From Cranoglanis bouderius (Eukaryota; Chordata; Actinopteri; Siluriformes; Cranoglanididae): a DNA stretch of 64,000 nucleotides. How positions within the stretch are numbered: the first letter of the stretch is position 1; each line of letters opens with the position of its first letter. This document shows positions 19,136 to 32,087 of this stretch, one piece after another. Below the pieces are notes generated by a model. It was not told where the DNA came from and made no database searches. It was given only the letters and a program-made list of their open reading frames with translations. The DNA lies in the NCBI GenBank assembly GCA_023630585.1, contig CM042552.1, positions 4,890,001-4,954,000 on the forward strand. Reading direction: 5' to 3'. The translations under genes were made by a program, and so were the position numbers.

Positions 19136-19957
19136 AGTTAACAGAGGAAGAACAATAATTTCAAGCACCACCCTCCTTTTAAAGCTTCCAGTCTGTTATT
19201 CTAACTCAATCAGCATGACAGAGTGATCTCCAGCCTTGTCCTCATTAACACTCTCACCTGTGTTAACGAGAGAATCACTGACATGATGTCAGCTGGTCCT
19301 TTTGTGGAAGGGCTGAAATGCAGTGGACATGTTTTTTTTGGGATTAAGTTCATTTTCATGGCAAAGAGGGACTTTGAAATTAATTGCAATTCATCTGATC
19401 ACTCTTCATAACATTCTGGAGTATATGCAAATTGCCATCATAAAAACTGAGGCAGCAGACTTTTTAAAAATGAATATTTGTGTCATTCTCAAAACTTTTG
19501 GCCACGACTGTAGTGTATGAAGTTTAGAAGGGTAGTATCGTCTCAAACATAACAAAAATGAATTGGTACATTTGACTGTTTATGCCCAACAAGACCTCAG
19601 TCACCGTCAGACAGAGGCGTAATCGTCTCCGCAGGCGAATTTTGCTCGCACAATTTAAAATCAACATAGTAAGTTGTGGTTGTGGCTATGGCTGCTGGCA
19701 ATGTTAACATCTCTAGTTTTTTTCGTTCAGCATCTGAGCCTGATATAGCCCCTCCCCATCCGCTACGTAAGGAAAGCTGCGACCGTTGAGTGCATGAAGT
19801 GTCCATCGTTCCACACTTCGTTTTTTCGGTTGAATGAGTGCGTCATCCGGGAACTTAAAGTGCACTTGGGGCTTTTCAGTGTGAACACACTAATCACACC
19901 AATTATACTACAAAATGGCATAGAATAGTGCATGAGTGTGCGATCTGGGACACACTA

Positions 19958-21986
19958 ACAGTTAAATACTCATGCTAATTAGACCACGAGGTGATACAGG
20001 TGCTCGTGGTCATGTGACATGGTGCGTGCAGCGAGCATGTGAGGTGAAATGGCTCGTGGGTGCTGTAGTCCGGCGCTGTAGTATGGGCGCTCTTATGGCA
20101 GTCCCATCCAGTCGTGTAAACTTTTACGTAGCAATGTGGAGTTCATTTTAATCTGAATTTGATTTAAAATTGTTCACCGTGCCACCGAAACCTGAACTGA
20201 AACTTTCTTTGTTGTTTTTTTAAACAGTTCTACATGATGTACAAACTCTATATACTATTTGAAAATAAAGTAGAAAAAAATTCATCCCAATCCTAAAACC
20301 ACACAAACGTCATGTCTTAGTAAATGGCTGGATCTTCTGTCTGATTTAATTCTTCTCGTTCATCTATTTTTCAGTTTGTTTTTCTCGTGAATCTTAAACT
20401 TTTGACACAAAAAAATGTACTCCATATAAACTCTTCCTGTATCGGGAATACATATGCATTGTGGGAGACATGTTAGCATTCTGTCCTATCTATCTGCAGA
20501 TTTATTGCATCGCTCCGTGCTTCTCCAGCATCTGTTTTTTCGGCCTGGGCGTTTGGCTGCGCTCCTGAGTCCGCGTTTCTCCGCCCACCTGACAAAAGCT
20601 GAAGCTCTGTTTATTCCTCTCCTGTAAACAAAGTAAACTTTAGTCCATAGAGACGGACGGTGCGGAAAGGGAGGGACGTTAAGTGCAGCCGTAAAGAGGC
20701 CACTAAAGCGGTTACACCGTGATGAAGTGCGGCTTTACTGTTAGGCGACAGTTTTACGTTTAACGCCGCGTTTAATATTAGGAGGAGCACAATTACCTTT
20801 AGTGGCTTGTGGAATATTTACTGGGCAATTATTTCCATCAGTACTAGTAGTACTAATGGCATGAGTCACATCAACGTTAAGAGGTACATATCATTTTCAC
20901 GAGACGTCGGGATGATCAGGCGGCGTGTCAGAGGTGTTATATGTCGCTAGATGAAGAGCGGTGATCGCGAGAGCGGTACGATTCTGCAGCATTTGCCCAG
21001 CAGTCCTACAGGCAAGCACACTGCAGAATGGCCCCGCTCTCGACACCAAAGCAGCCGGTGGAAAGCACGGGAAGAGTCCGCTGACACGGTGCAGAAGTGA
21101 TTCGCAAGCTCGTGTTTCATTTGCTGCAGTTCTGATATGCATTAAAAAAAAAAACCCAAAAAAACAAAAAACACTTTCAAGTTATAACTTTCAGTTACCC
21201 TGTGCTAATTTCAGCATTAATTTAAGTAGCTTCTTTCCACTTATGCTAACTTAATAGTCTCACTTCTCACTCTGGAACCTAATGTCTAATGGAATTAAGC
21301 CGACTGAGCGGTACGTTTAATTCCACCACAGCACCACTTGATCAAAGTTAGTCTGTCCGACTTTGCTAGTGCTGAGTGCTCGGCGTTCTTAAAAGCCAAT
21401 CAAAGAATCCGGTTTAATGGACTTCGTAAAAAAAAAATTAAATAAATAAAAAAATAAAAAAAATAGAGCTAACTCAATATAACTACAAAGTTTCTCCTTC
21501 TTCACACACACACACACACAATGGCTGCCATAGATATAAGACATAAGGTAAGGTCTACCAACATATAAAGAAGGAGTATGTGTGTATCCGTTTTCTTTTT
21601 CACCACTTTGCATTAAGTACATTAAAAAAAAAAAAAAAAAAAAAGACACAGACTCACTAGGAGAAATAATGTATGTGATAAGATAGCTTATAACACTTAT
21701 AACATAACGTCTTTAATGCAGCTACTGTACGAGATGGCTCTCCTGGGCCGGAAATGAAAATATGGATTTCAAACCTGATTATTGTTTCTGTTTGTATGAG
21801 GTAATCCGGTAACTTCTCCAAGTTGGAGCAACTTACAAAGTAAAAAGTTTACAGAGAAGTATAATCTCTGATCAGAGACTTCTTGTGGAAGGAAACTTCA
21901 GGCTGAAAATCTGATACAAAAGCAACCGTCACACCATTTGAGTGCTGGAAGTCATTTCTGGTGACAGGCTGCAGATTTACAGCGTT

Positions 21987-22023
<37 letters not shown>

Positions 22024-22795
22024 GTCTCTCTCTCGCTTGCGCTGTATGCAATCATCATCCTGTTTTTCGACTTAGCCTCTGACAGGAGGACAAGGGAGGA
22101 AAGTCTCCGCCTCCTTTTTCTCTCACATTCTGTCTTTATTTCTTTCATCTTCCGACTGGGAGGATGACAGTTTTGGGGCGGGTGGACACGGCCAGGCAGG
22201 ATGAGTGGGCGAGGAGAGCATGAAGCCTATAAGAGATGCGCTAACATTAACGTGGCGCATCATGGGACCGCCTACTGAACACGCTCTGCTTGAGGTGAAA
22301 CGGTGGAAACTATTGGATATCCAAAGGAATGCAAGCTCAGCGACTAAGAGATAAACGCGTCAATAAAGACGTGATCTGGAGAGAATTAATACGGCTCATG
22401 TGCTGTTAGATTCCCAACTGGTTTCAGTCGGATGGAAAGAATTTGCACCTCTGCATAAAAAGTGAACGAATGAAAGAGATCACTGTTCTGATGGCTGACT
22501 GCAACATTGAGAAAATGATAAATATCACGTAATTGAATTTCTTCGTTAGATGCAGGAGATCAGGTCGATCAGGGCTGCCAGATCTGCATAACAAACAGAT
22601 CTAATATGATCTAATGCAATCTAATATTAAAACACGGACAGTATTTTCTCCGAATAGCTCGCGGTCTTAAAATGGCTCCATATACTGTGATGAATAAATA
22701 AATAATTCCTATGCAAATTTATTTGGCGTTCACCAATCCCTAGACACAAATACATTCATACACTGATGTACAGGCAGTAATGGATGTTTTAATAT
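19958..22795. other. Intronic sequence without recognised gene
   Basis: Unique sequence with moderate CpG content at 20500-20760 and 20900-21120. It contains short A-runs (21144-21170, 21428-21470, 21623-21643) and a (CT)n tract at 21992-22034. Open frames lack recognisable domains and ATG/splice context. A non-repetitive stretch at 22150-22560 could be conserved non-coding sequence but cannot be judged from one genome. Confidence 0.4.
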
Positions 22796-22799
22796 ACAG

Positions 22800-23555
<756 letters not shown>

Positions 23556-24154
23556 TTTCACGGCAACCATTTTCATTTCTTAAACAACGGCACGTCATAC
23601 TTTTTACCTCTTTATCGTTACGTTTGCAACTATGAATGTTTGCTTTTCTGGAATGTTACCGTTTAACCTTCGCAGAACCTGTTTACATTTATTAAATGCT
23701 CCAATAGCGTTCTGTGCCCGAAACAGGTCAAAAACCTTTTATTACCTCTGACTCAAGATTTGGAAAGGAGAAAGGGCGAGAGACATTGACACAAAGCGAG
23801 AGAGAGACTGAGTGAGTGCATGAAGGCAAGGAGACACGTGCAATTTTCGAGGTAAACAATTTTATCATTAACACACTGCACTGCCAGTAAAAAAAAAATA
23901 AAAAAATAAAAAATGTAATTATGATCGGGCATGCAGTTTAAATTCTCATCCGCATTTAATGGAGCGTCTCTGAGCCACTGACCCGACAGAGCTAATGCAG
24001 CCTGGGCCTCATCATCATCATCATCATCATCATCATCTTCTTTTCATCTTTTTCACTCCCTGTCCCTCATCACTCCTCTATTTCACTCACTCCCTCCCTC
24101 CCTCCTCCTCTCTCGCTCTATACTTCTATCTCTCACCTGTTCTCCTCTCTTTCG

Positions 24155-24185
<31 letters not shown>

Positions 24186-25835
24186 AATCTGTTGACAGTC
24201 CATCTGAATATGGAAATAAGCGTTCCAGATTGCCTCCTGCAGGATGCCGTATGCCAGCAGGGGAAATAGACCTTATGATAGCGCAATATATTAATGTGAT
24301 AAAAAACTGGAAATAAACTCTTTAGCATTTAGGTGGGGAAAACAAGGCAAAAAACAAACAAACAAAAAATAATAATAATAAAAAAAAACATTTTTACAGA
24401 GAAAAATATGATTAACTACAATTTAATTAATCATTTATTTATTTATTTATTTATTACTTGTTAGTGTATTTATTTATTTTAATATTTAAGCTATTGTATT
24501 GTTTATTTTATTTATTCGTTTTTATTCAGTCAGCGGTGCCGCTGATTCGATTCTACTAATTTGCCGTTATTTTTCTTATCCGCCATTTCGCTGTCCAAAT
24601 CTCTGAGCGGTTGCCCTGAATGCTAATCACAGCTGTCAGTTAGCATTTAACTGGAAGACACACTGAACGAAGACAGTGACATATTGCAGGGGAATTGCAC
24701 GTCCTGCCACTGTGTGTATTTTCTAAAATAAATAGGCTCCTTTTTTTTTTTTTCTTACCTCCAGTAGCAATTTCATTAGCAATTGGATTTTCTATTTAAA
24801 AAGAATAAAATAAATAAATAAATAAAAACATTGAAATCCAGAGCCAGGCTTTGAAACGTGCTAGCTGGCATTATTCAATTTGAAGGCAAGCCTATACTTA
24901 AATGTATAATGGAGAAAGTAGTATATGGAAGTGCAGAGCCTCGAGAGGAACAGCAGCACAACCTGCACTACACTTTGCACTCGGAGGTGTGTATTTGAGA
25001 AAGACCTACGTGATGTGGGTTTGTCGGCTGCCGACGCGTTTTATATCGAGTTGCTAAAAATCTAACACAAGTGAAATAAAAAAGTGCTTTTTTCCAACAT
25101 CCGCTGCTGGCAATAAGGACTCATGAAGCTGAAGGTCAATTTATTTATGATAAACACCTTGATTCATTTGAATTATCGTTATATTCTGACTTCATTACTA
25201 TTACTACATTACTTTAGGGCTGTTATGGCTTGACATTTTCACAGTATAACCTTTCGCGAAAAATATCACACATTCCCCTTAGTAAAATGAACGTCAGTGT
25301 GGTTTCCATGGCAACAAAGCATCACGTGCCTATGTTTAGTTTCTATTTTTGTCCTGCCTCTAACCATGTCTTGTGATTAGTTTCTACCTTACTGTGTGCA
25401 CCTTTTCCTTGTTTCCCCCGTAATTCGCTTGTGTATGTAAAAGCGGTGTCATCCTTTGCTCATCCTTGTTCCTTTTAGTTTCTGTGTGGTGGTTGTGCTT
25501 CCTGGTTTGACCATGACTCTTGGATTCGTTCTAATAAACTTAACTCCGAACTCACCCACTTGCATCTGTCACTACTTTATCTTAGCCGATCCACCTACTG
25601 GCATGTTTCTGGGTTGTTGGAGGAAACCAGGGAATCAGGGCAGGGAGAAAACATGAAACTCCACATTGACAGTAACCTGAGCTCAGGATCGAACTGGGAA
25701 AGGTGGAGCTGGGCGGCTACTCGCTATCAGATCAGCACTCGCACATGCATTTCACATTTTAGTCAATTTTTTTGCGTGAGTGAAGGTCCGAAAATGCAAG
25801 ACTGCAACGCAAAACGCAAAGTTTTGAAAGAGGGT
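23556..25835. other. Intronic sequence with simple repeats
   Basis: It holds a (CAT)n tract at about 24009-24035, CT-rich sequence at 24060-24182, (TTTA)n at 24432-24480, A/T homopolymers, and a non-repetitive block at 24530-24720 that may be conserved non-coding sequence. No gene is recognised. Confidence 0.45.
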
Positions 25836-25839
25836 TCTC

Positions 25840-26275
25840 TGCCTTGAGGTGGTTAAAAGACCTGGAGATGTTTTTATAGTCTTCAATTGTCCAGTTTGGG
25901 TGAGTCAGTGCTGGGTCTAGCTTCAGATTCCTGTTCTTGGCTGAAAGGACTGGAAGCCGATGTGGTCTTTGCTGTTGTTGCCCATCCACCTAATGTTTGA
26001 CGTACTGTGCATTCTGAGATGCTTTTCTGCTCACCGCGGTTGTAAAGAGTTATTATTTGAGTTTCCATAGCATTTCTGGCAGCTTGAACCAATTTCCTCT
26101 GACCTCTCTCATCAACATTGTGTTTCTGCCTGCAGAACTGCCGCTCGCTGGATGTTTTTTTGTTTTTCACACCATTCTGCACAAACTCTAGAGACTGTTG
26201 TGTGTGAAAATCCCAGGAGATCAGCAGTTTCAGAAATACTCAAACCAGCCCATCTGGCACCAACAGGAAAGTGGA
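25840..26275 (-). pseudogene. Tc1-like transposase remnant
   Basis: Minus-strand translation in broken frames gives KKTSSERQFCRQKHNVDERG, QIITLYNRGEQKSISECT, VLSAKNRNLKLDPALTHPNW and TIEDYKN. This is the region between the helix-turn-helix and the first catalytic Asp of the same Tc1-like family as 5280-5735. The catalytic DDE part is absent. The 5' side ends near GGCACCAACAGGAAAGTG. Confidence 0.75.
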
Positions 26276-26958
26276 ATTTTCAGGAAGGAAACTTGAGAAA
26301 CCTAAAGAAACCCATTTAGACATGGGGAGAACATTTGAAACTGTGCACAAGCAGTAACCTATGAGGCAGCAACACTACAAAGATCACATTTGATTTTTAT
26401 TCATTAACACCATAACAATGCGAACAGGCCTCAGCAAAATAAATAAATAAATAAATAGATAAAAAAGGCGCCCAATTAAACAGTTTCTTAGCAGCCTCTT
26501 GTATCTCATATTTATGAGCTCCTAAAATTGTTGTTGTTTAAGAAATCGATATCTGAACGATTTAATCAAGGGTGCTTTTATGCTTTTAATTACACAGCTA
26601 CACTCAAATTAGCACAACTCCAACTGATCCGGCCATCTTTTCTTTTCCCGTTATTTACTAGACCGCAAAGCATTTTCGTTTAAAGACGTCCGCACGGTGT
26701 TGTTCTTTAACTGGTCTCAAAATGCAAACTTTGCATCGGTAGTGTTTATCCTCCAATGGCCATTTAACATTCATCAGCTCTCTCTCTCTCTCTCTCTCTG
26801 CCCAATTTTGTCTCTTTCTCTTTCCCTTCATCCCTCCACCCAGCCATTAAACTTAAAGCCGTCGCTGTCAGCGCTCCCCTGGACGCTCGCTGCTCCTCCT
26901 CGCTCGGCAGAATTATAGAAAGGCAAAACAAAGTTAATGAATTCTTAATGAGTGGTGG

Positions 26959-27001
<43 letters not shown>

Positions 27002-27364
27002 AGAGCAAAACTGTCTTCCACTTGACTGATGATCGTCAGAGTGTTTTCAAATAATCCAGGCCTGTGGGCTTTTTTCACTACAATTTAAACCTTCGTCTCA
27101 GGTGATGTCTTAGACAGAGCAGATCTCACTCGGGTGGGGGGAGGGGCATGATATGACAATAGCACAATACTTAGAAATACATGGTGTGTATATTGTAACA
27201 TTTATTTAGTTTAACTGAGGTTTTGCTAAAAAAAAAAAAAAAAAAGCGCCAACAGAACTTTAAAAAGATTTTATGTGCAAAAACTATTTAACCAACATGT
27301 ATTTAAAAGAGTATTAAATATCCACAAAACAACTTACTTCTTGTTATCTCTTATGTTATAGCAG
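26276..27364. other. Intronic sequence with CT and GA tracts
   Basis: (TAAA)n at 26440-26462, (CT)n at 26778-26800, (GA)n at 26964-27000 and a poly(A) at 27228-27245. The block at 26620-26760 is non-repetitive. No gene is recognised. Confidence 0.45.
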
Positions 27365-28190
27365 TTATAAACATTAATTTCCTCACTAGCCTTTCCCGTG
27401 TCTGAAACTCTAAAGTTACAGCGTTGTAATTTTTCTGACTGTCACAAAGTGCTGACACTGGAGACTCCTTCCAAAGAAACGGAGGTCGACCGGGAAACCC
27501 GATCAATCGGCACCGATAACCGATTGGTGGAACTATCAGTTATTGGCAAAAATCCACACTGATAGTTTTTCCCGGTTGTGTCAGTTGCAGGAGCGGCTGA
27601 GAAGGGCCCGCTGTCATTATACAGTACGAGAGCGGCCTCTAGAGGTGAAATAAAAGCCATCACTGACTAATTTTGTTATGTTATTTGAAGTGTTTTTTTT
27701 GTTGTTGTTCATTTTGGATGTCTCTATTTTTTTTTATTTGTTATTTGGAGTGTTACTTTTGAATTCAATTTGGATGTAAATCTTCTATTTACTTTAATGT
27801 TTATTACTAGTTAATATATACATTAATATTTATATATTTATTTCATTTTAAAAAGTACAGTACATTTACATGGTACAGTCAGTTCTGTTTATTTTTGTAA
27901 TATTTTGTAACTAGGTACTGCCCAACCTAGTTATCGGTATTGGTAAAATGGTCAATAAATCTCCTTACAAAAAACTTCATCATATCAACAATTACAAACA
28001 ATTTTTTTCACATTTATGTGTAGCATCGACTATACAAGTCCCTGTGCACGCTGTTACTATAGAATCGATAACATATTAGAACAAATGTTTAATATAAACC
28101 TGTGATTTTAATTAAAGCGGAACTACTGTCAGAGCTGCTGTTATAGAAAATGTATCAACACCTTCTGACCAAATCAGGATTGAGAACTCA
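27365..28190 (-). repeat. Repeat family A copy with an insertion
   Basis: Family words CACTGGAGACTCCTTCC (27456-27472) and TCTCCTTACAAAAAACTTCA (from about 27959) are adjacent in other copies but are here separated by about 480 bp. The copy ends around TCTGACCAAATCAGGATTGA, the reverse complement of the family start. Confidence 0.65.
27475..27950. mobile_element. Non-autonomous element inserted in a family A copy
   Basis: The insert has CCGATAACCGATTGGTGG near its left end and ACCTAGTTATCGGTATTGGT near its right, which resemble inverted ends, and an AT-rich middle (27660-27900). Its limits are deduced by comparison with uninterrupted copies at 7165 and 12115. The superfamily is not established. 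Confidence 0.5.
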
Positions 28191-28750
28191 GCAGCACCTG
28201 GGTGTAACTGAAGAGGCATCCTGCTACCTGCTAATGTGCTTTATGTTCAGAAAATAACTAACTACTATCTAGCTAATTTCTTGAGAGAATTTTACAATAC
28301 AATACAGAAAAGGAAATACAAAGCGATGAAAGGTTTTTGTTTTCTATCAAATATTATTTAATCCACTTATAGTCTAAAAACGAATCATTTTCCAGTAGTT
28401 TATTCACACTGCTTTGAAGGACATTTGGTTGATTAGGAGAAACAGACTTAAACATCTTAGCGTGTTAACAGATTTGACTTTGAATTGTGATGCTCTAAAG
28501 TGTTAAACTTCTAACCCCAAGCTCTCTACAGTCCTCTACACGCTGCCTCACTCTGCTGATCACACCGAGTTGTGCCAAGAAGCCAACCTCAGCCTGGACC
28601 TTAACACTCACCTCCAATTAGCCTGTTTCTGGCAGAAGCTAACCCCTGGCCTGGTGCTAACAGCGCTAGCCCGCAGAGACGCCGCACTATGGTGCGGAGC
28701 TGACCACGCTGACGCCTTTAATGAACATCTATCGGCCTTAATGAGCCCCT

Positions 28751-28794
<44 letters not shown>

Positions 28795-29339
28795 TCAGTC
28801 ATTTAGATTTAATTAGTATTTGGGGTGCAATTGAATCAAGGTTCACTTATAGAGTGGAACAGATAATTGTGAATGATGTGGCTGTGCTCTGAGCCGCCCC
28901 TTGAAGTTTGTATGCTGCTCACCACTTTAGGTAGACGATTAAGACGGCACCTATTAGCATAACGTTACACAATATGTTTCAATGTTTATTAAAATGTGCT
29001 AATGTTCACATATATATAACAACATAGCAACAGTATTGTAATAGTCATATTACAGAGCGTCATATGGCTTTCTGCAACATAGCGGGTGGCACAAGTACCG
29101 TACAAATTCTCAAACCTATTAGTCTACTACTAACTACAAGTCTGTGACTGTATGCTAAAATCCATTTTTGTACCAAATATAAATTGTTCCTCTTCCTAAG
29201 TATAACTGAATAGACTTGTTTTATTTTTATTTGACTTATTTACTAATATTTATCATTTTTTGAACCAATAATTAAACATCTGTTTTTAAAACACAATGAC
29301 TGGAGATACATCACTTCCAGGACTCTTTGTTCTTCTTTA
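28191..29339. other. Intronic sequence with a (CA)n tract
   Basis: (CA)n at about 28751-28792. The block at 28500-28745, just before it, is unusually C-rich and non-repetitive. No splice-supported exon is seen. Confidence 0.45.
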
Positions 29340-29557
29340 CGCTGAAGATAGTTCTTAATGAATATTTTGAGATACTGGATTTTTGATTTCCATGAGCTGT
29401 AAGCTGTAATCATCAAGATTAAAACAAAAAAAGCTTGAAATATTTCACTTTATGTGTAATGAATCTAGAATATATGAAAGTTCCACTTTTTGAATTAAAT
29501 TACAGGGGAAAAAAATAATAACTTTTCCACAATATTCTAATATTTTGAGATGCGCCT
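29340..29557. mobile_element. Solo Tc1-like terminal region (family C)
   Basis: It reads inward from the right as CAGGCGCATCTCAAAATATT, GGAAAAGTTATTATTTTTT, then AAGTGGAACTTTCATATATT. It retains about 200 bp of one terminus and has no transposase. It is the uninterrupted relative of the segment at 7990-8090. Confidence 0.65.
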
Positions 29558-29561
29558 GTAT

Positions 29562-29918
29562 ATAGTACTGTGCAAAGAGCAGTAAACAGTAGTAAATGAA
29601 ACAAAGTCAATATTCGGTGTGACAAAAAATAAAACATAAAAATAAAAATAGTAGTCTCCGGTGCAGTTTTATAAGGAAATGAGCTGGTAAGTTTTATTGA
29701 GCATCTTGCAGAACCAGACACAGTTCTTCTGGAGACTTTGACTTTCGCACTCGCTTCTTATTTTTGCAGTGAAACCCAGCAGCCTTCATTGTGTTTACTG
29801 TCTGAAAAGTGTCTCTTACGTAATACGCTGCTTTCTTTAATGACATACAAACATTTTTCTGTAACATTTAATTTTGTGCTAGAAAACTAATGTTCGGGAA
29901 TCTAAAATGTTTTTTGTA
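29562..29918 (-). mobile_element. Truncated Tc1-type MITE (same family as 45079-45627)
   Basis: It starts AGTACTGTGCAAA and then jumps to GAGCAGTAAACAGTAGTAAA. From there it follows the reverse complement of the 45-kb copy (GAGCTGGTAAGTTTTATTGA, CGCTGCTTTCTTTAATGACA). About 100 bp near the terminus and the distal end are missing. Confidence 0.75.
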
Positions 29919-30476
29919 CTTAAAATATATATATATATATATATATGTAACACTTATGCTTTACTGGATATGTTCAGTAAAGACATCAAAAGTACTGTTG
30001 TTTATGTTTTAATATCTTTGCCAGAACGTGTCTAATGCATTCAAAATTTTACATGCAGTGCACAGCGTTTTGCTAGATATGAAAATAAAAGCCGAACTCC
30101 AGAGACAGAAGTTTTCAGTGGTTTTCCCACACACTCATAATGACTGTGAAAGTCTTTTCATTCAGAGTGGCAGACTCTGAGAAAACATTTTGTGATCGGT
30201 CTTCGCTGAGAATATTGTGGGTATTATTGGTGTGTGTTGAAGACTTGCCAACTGCACGCTCCATAAAAAGAGCTTTTAAACCAGTAGTACACGATGCCAA
30301 AGCGATCTATAGCCGGGAGCTCAGTGACATTGCATGACAAAACAAATGAAAAGAGTCGCAACAAAAAGAGAGGAAAGAGTGAAAAGACATGTTGGCTATA
30401 CATGTCTCAGAGAAAAATGCATAGCTTTACCTTCCCAGATTGGCTGGTACTATATGATTAGGAACGCTTAAATTAG
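29919..30476. other. Intronic sequence with a short (TA)n
   Basis: A (TA)n at about 29927-29946, then unique sequence. Nothing else is recognised. Confidence 0.4.
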
Positions 30477-32085
30477 CAGGTAAGAAGTATTTGGACAGTG
30501 ATACAATGTTCATAATTTTGCCACTGTACACCACCACAATGGATCTGAAATGCAGCAATCAAGATGTAATTGAAGTGTAGACTTTCAGCTTTAATTCAAT
30601 GGCTTTAACAAAAAATATTGCATCAACCGTCTAGGAATTACAGCCATTTATCTTGTTACAGAGTCCATCCATTTTCACAGGCTCAAAAGTAATTGGACAC
30701 TTGACTGATAATCAGTTTCATGGCCAGGTGTGGCCGGTTTCCTCAATATTTCATGACAAATTAAGGAGATAAAAGGCCTGGAGTTGATTCTAAGTGTTGA
30801 ATTTGCATTTGGTAGCTGTTCATGGGAACTCTCAATATGCTGTCCAAAGAGGTATCGATGAAAGTGAAGGAGGCCATCATTAGTCTGAAAAAACAAAACA
30901 GACCTATCAGAGAGATAGCAGAAACTTTAGGAGAGGCCAAATCAACAATTTGGTACATTCTTAAAAAGAAGGAATGCACTGGCGAGCTCAGCAACACCAA
31001 AAGGACTGGAAGGCCACTCAACTAAAGTGGATGATCGCAGAATTCTTTCCTTGGTGAAGAAAAACCCCTTCACAACATCTAGCCAAGTCAAGAACACTCT
31101 GGAGGAGGTAAGCGTATCATTGTTAAAGTCTACAATCAAGAGATGCCTTCATGAAAATGTAAATACAGGCTGATTACCTCAAGATGCAAACTGGTAATAC
31201 TCAAGAACTGAAAGACCAGATTAGACTTTGCTAAAAAAAAATAAATAAATAATAAAAAGCCTGGCCAGTTATGATGCAAGATTAACTTGTACAAGAATGA
31301 TGGGAAGAGAAGAGTATGGAAAAGGAAAGGAAGGGCTCATGATCCAATGCATACCACATCAGCTGTCACACATATGGAGGCAGTGTTATGGCATGGGTAT
31401 GTATGGCTGCCAATGGAACTGGGTCACTGGTGTTTATTGATGATGTGACTGCTGATAGAAGTAGCAGGATGAATTCTGAAGTGTATAAAGCTATACTTTC
31501 TTTATCAGATTCAGTCAAATGCTGTAAAACTGACAGGAAGGCACTTCACAGTACAGATGGATAATGAACCAAAACATACTGCAAAAGCAACTCAAGAGCT
31601 TCTTAAGGCAAAGAAATTAAATGTTCTTAAAGGTCCAATGACCTTAAACCAATTGAGCATGCTTTTCACTTACTGAAGATTAAACTGAAGGCAGAAAGAC
31701 CCACAAACAAGCAGTAACTGATGGCAGCTGTAGTAAAGGCCTGGAAAAGCATCTCAAGGGAGGAAACTCAGCATTTGGTGATGTCCATGGGTTCCAGACT
31801 TCAGGCATTTGATGGATTTGCATCCAAGTATGAAAAATAATCCTAAAATTTATGATTATGGTAGTCTGTCCAATTACTTTTGAGCCTGTGAAAATGAAGG
31901 GACTATGTTAAAAAAATTATTCCTAAACGGATAATGCAGTATTTTTTGTTGAACCCCTTGAATGAAAGCTGAAAGTCTACACTTCAATCACATCTTGATT
32001 GCTTCATTTCAAATCCATTGTGGTATTGTACAGAGGCAAAACCATGAGAATTGTGTCACTGTCCAAATACTTATGGACCTGACTG
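30477..32085 (+). mobile_element. Degenerate full-span Tc1-like element
   Basis: The right terminus read inward is CAGTCAGGTCCATAAGTATT followed by TGGACAGTGACACAATT; the left one is CAGGTAAGAAGTATTTGGAC. Both fit a common fish Tc1 family. A TA follows at 32086-32087. The span is about 1.6 kb with a broken transposase between. Confidence 0.8.
30822..31840 (+). pseudogene. Broken Tc1-like transposase
   Basis: The first open segment encodes the helix-turn-helix start: VKEAIISLKKQNRPIREIAE, then TLGEAKSTIWYILKKKE, then KRTGRPLN and a stop. Later frames show SLVKKNPFTTSSQVKNTLEE, a GGSVMAW-like block near 31380-31400, MDNEPKHTAKATQE near 31556-31600, and EHAFHLLKIKLKAERPTNKQ near 31650-31710. 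The NDPKH Asp is changed to Glu in NEPKH and an SPDLNP block is truncated. Multiple stops and small deletions are present. Confidence 0.8.
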
Positions 32086-32087
32086 TA

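Larger units (their letters stand above)
17943..19510 (-). mobile_element. DD35E Tc1/mariner element, copy 2 (full length)
   Basis: The element is 1568 bp, with TA duplicated at 17941-17942 and 19511-19512. The termini are CAGCCGTGGCC and, on the other end, CAGTCGTGGCC read inward (one mismatch). The inverted terminal repeats are about 65 bp, with further mismatches in the transposase-proximal end (for example GCAGCAGAC for GTAGTAGAC-type sequence). It encodes one long transposase ORF on the minus strand. It sits in the large Eph intron in the same orientation as the gene. Copy 1 at 34-1310 is its internally deleted, inverted relative. Confidence 0.95.
17881..19955. mobile_element. MITE-like element interrupted by DD35E copy 2
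   Basis: The outer ends are GTGTGTCCCAATGACATACT and ...CGATCTGGGACACAC, inverted over GTGTGTCCCA. TA is present on both sides (17879-17880 and 19956-19957). Removing the inner element (17943-19510 plus one TA) leaves about 505 bp. No coding sequence of its own is seen. It was therefore resident before the DD35E insertion. Confidence 0.7.
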
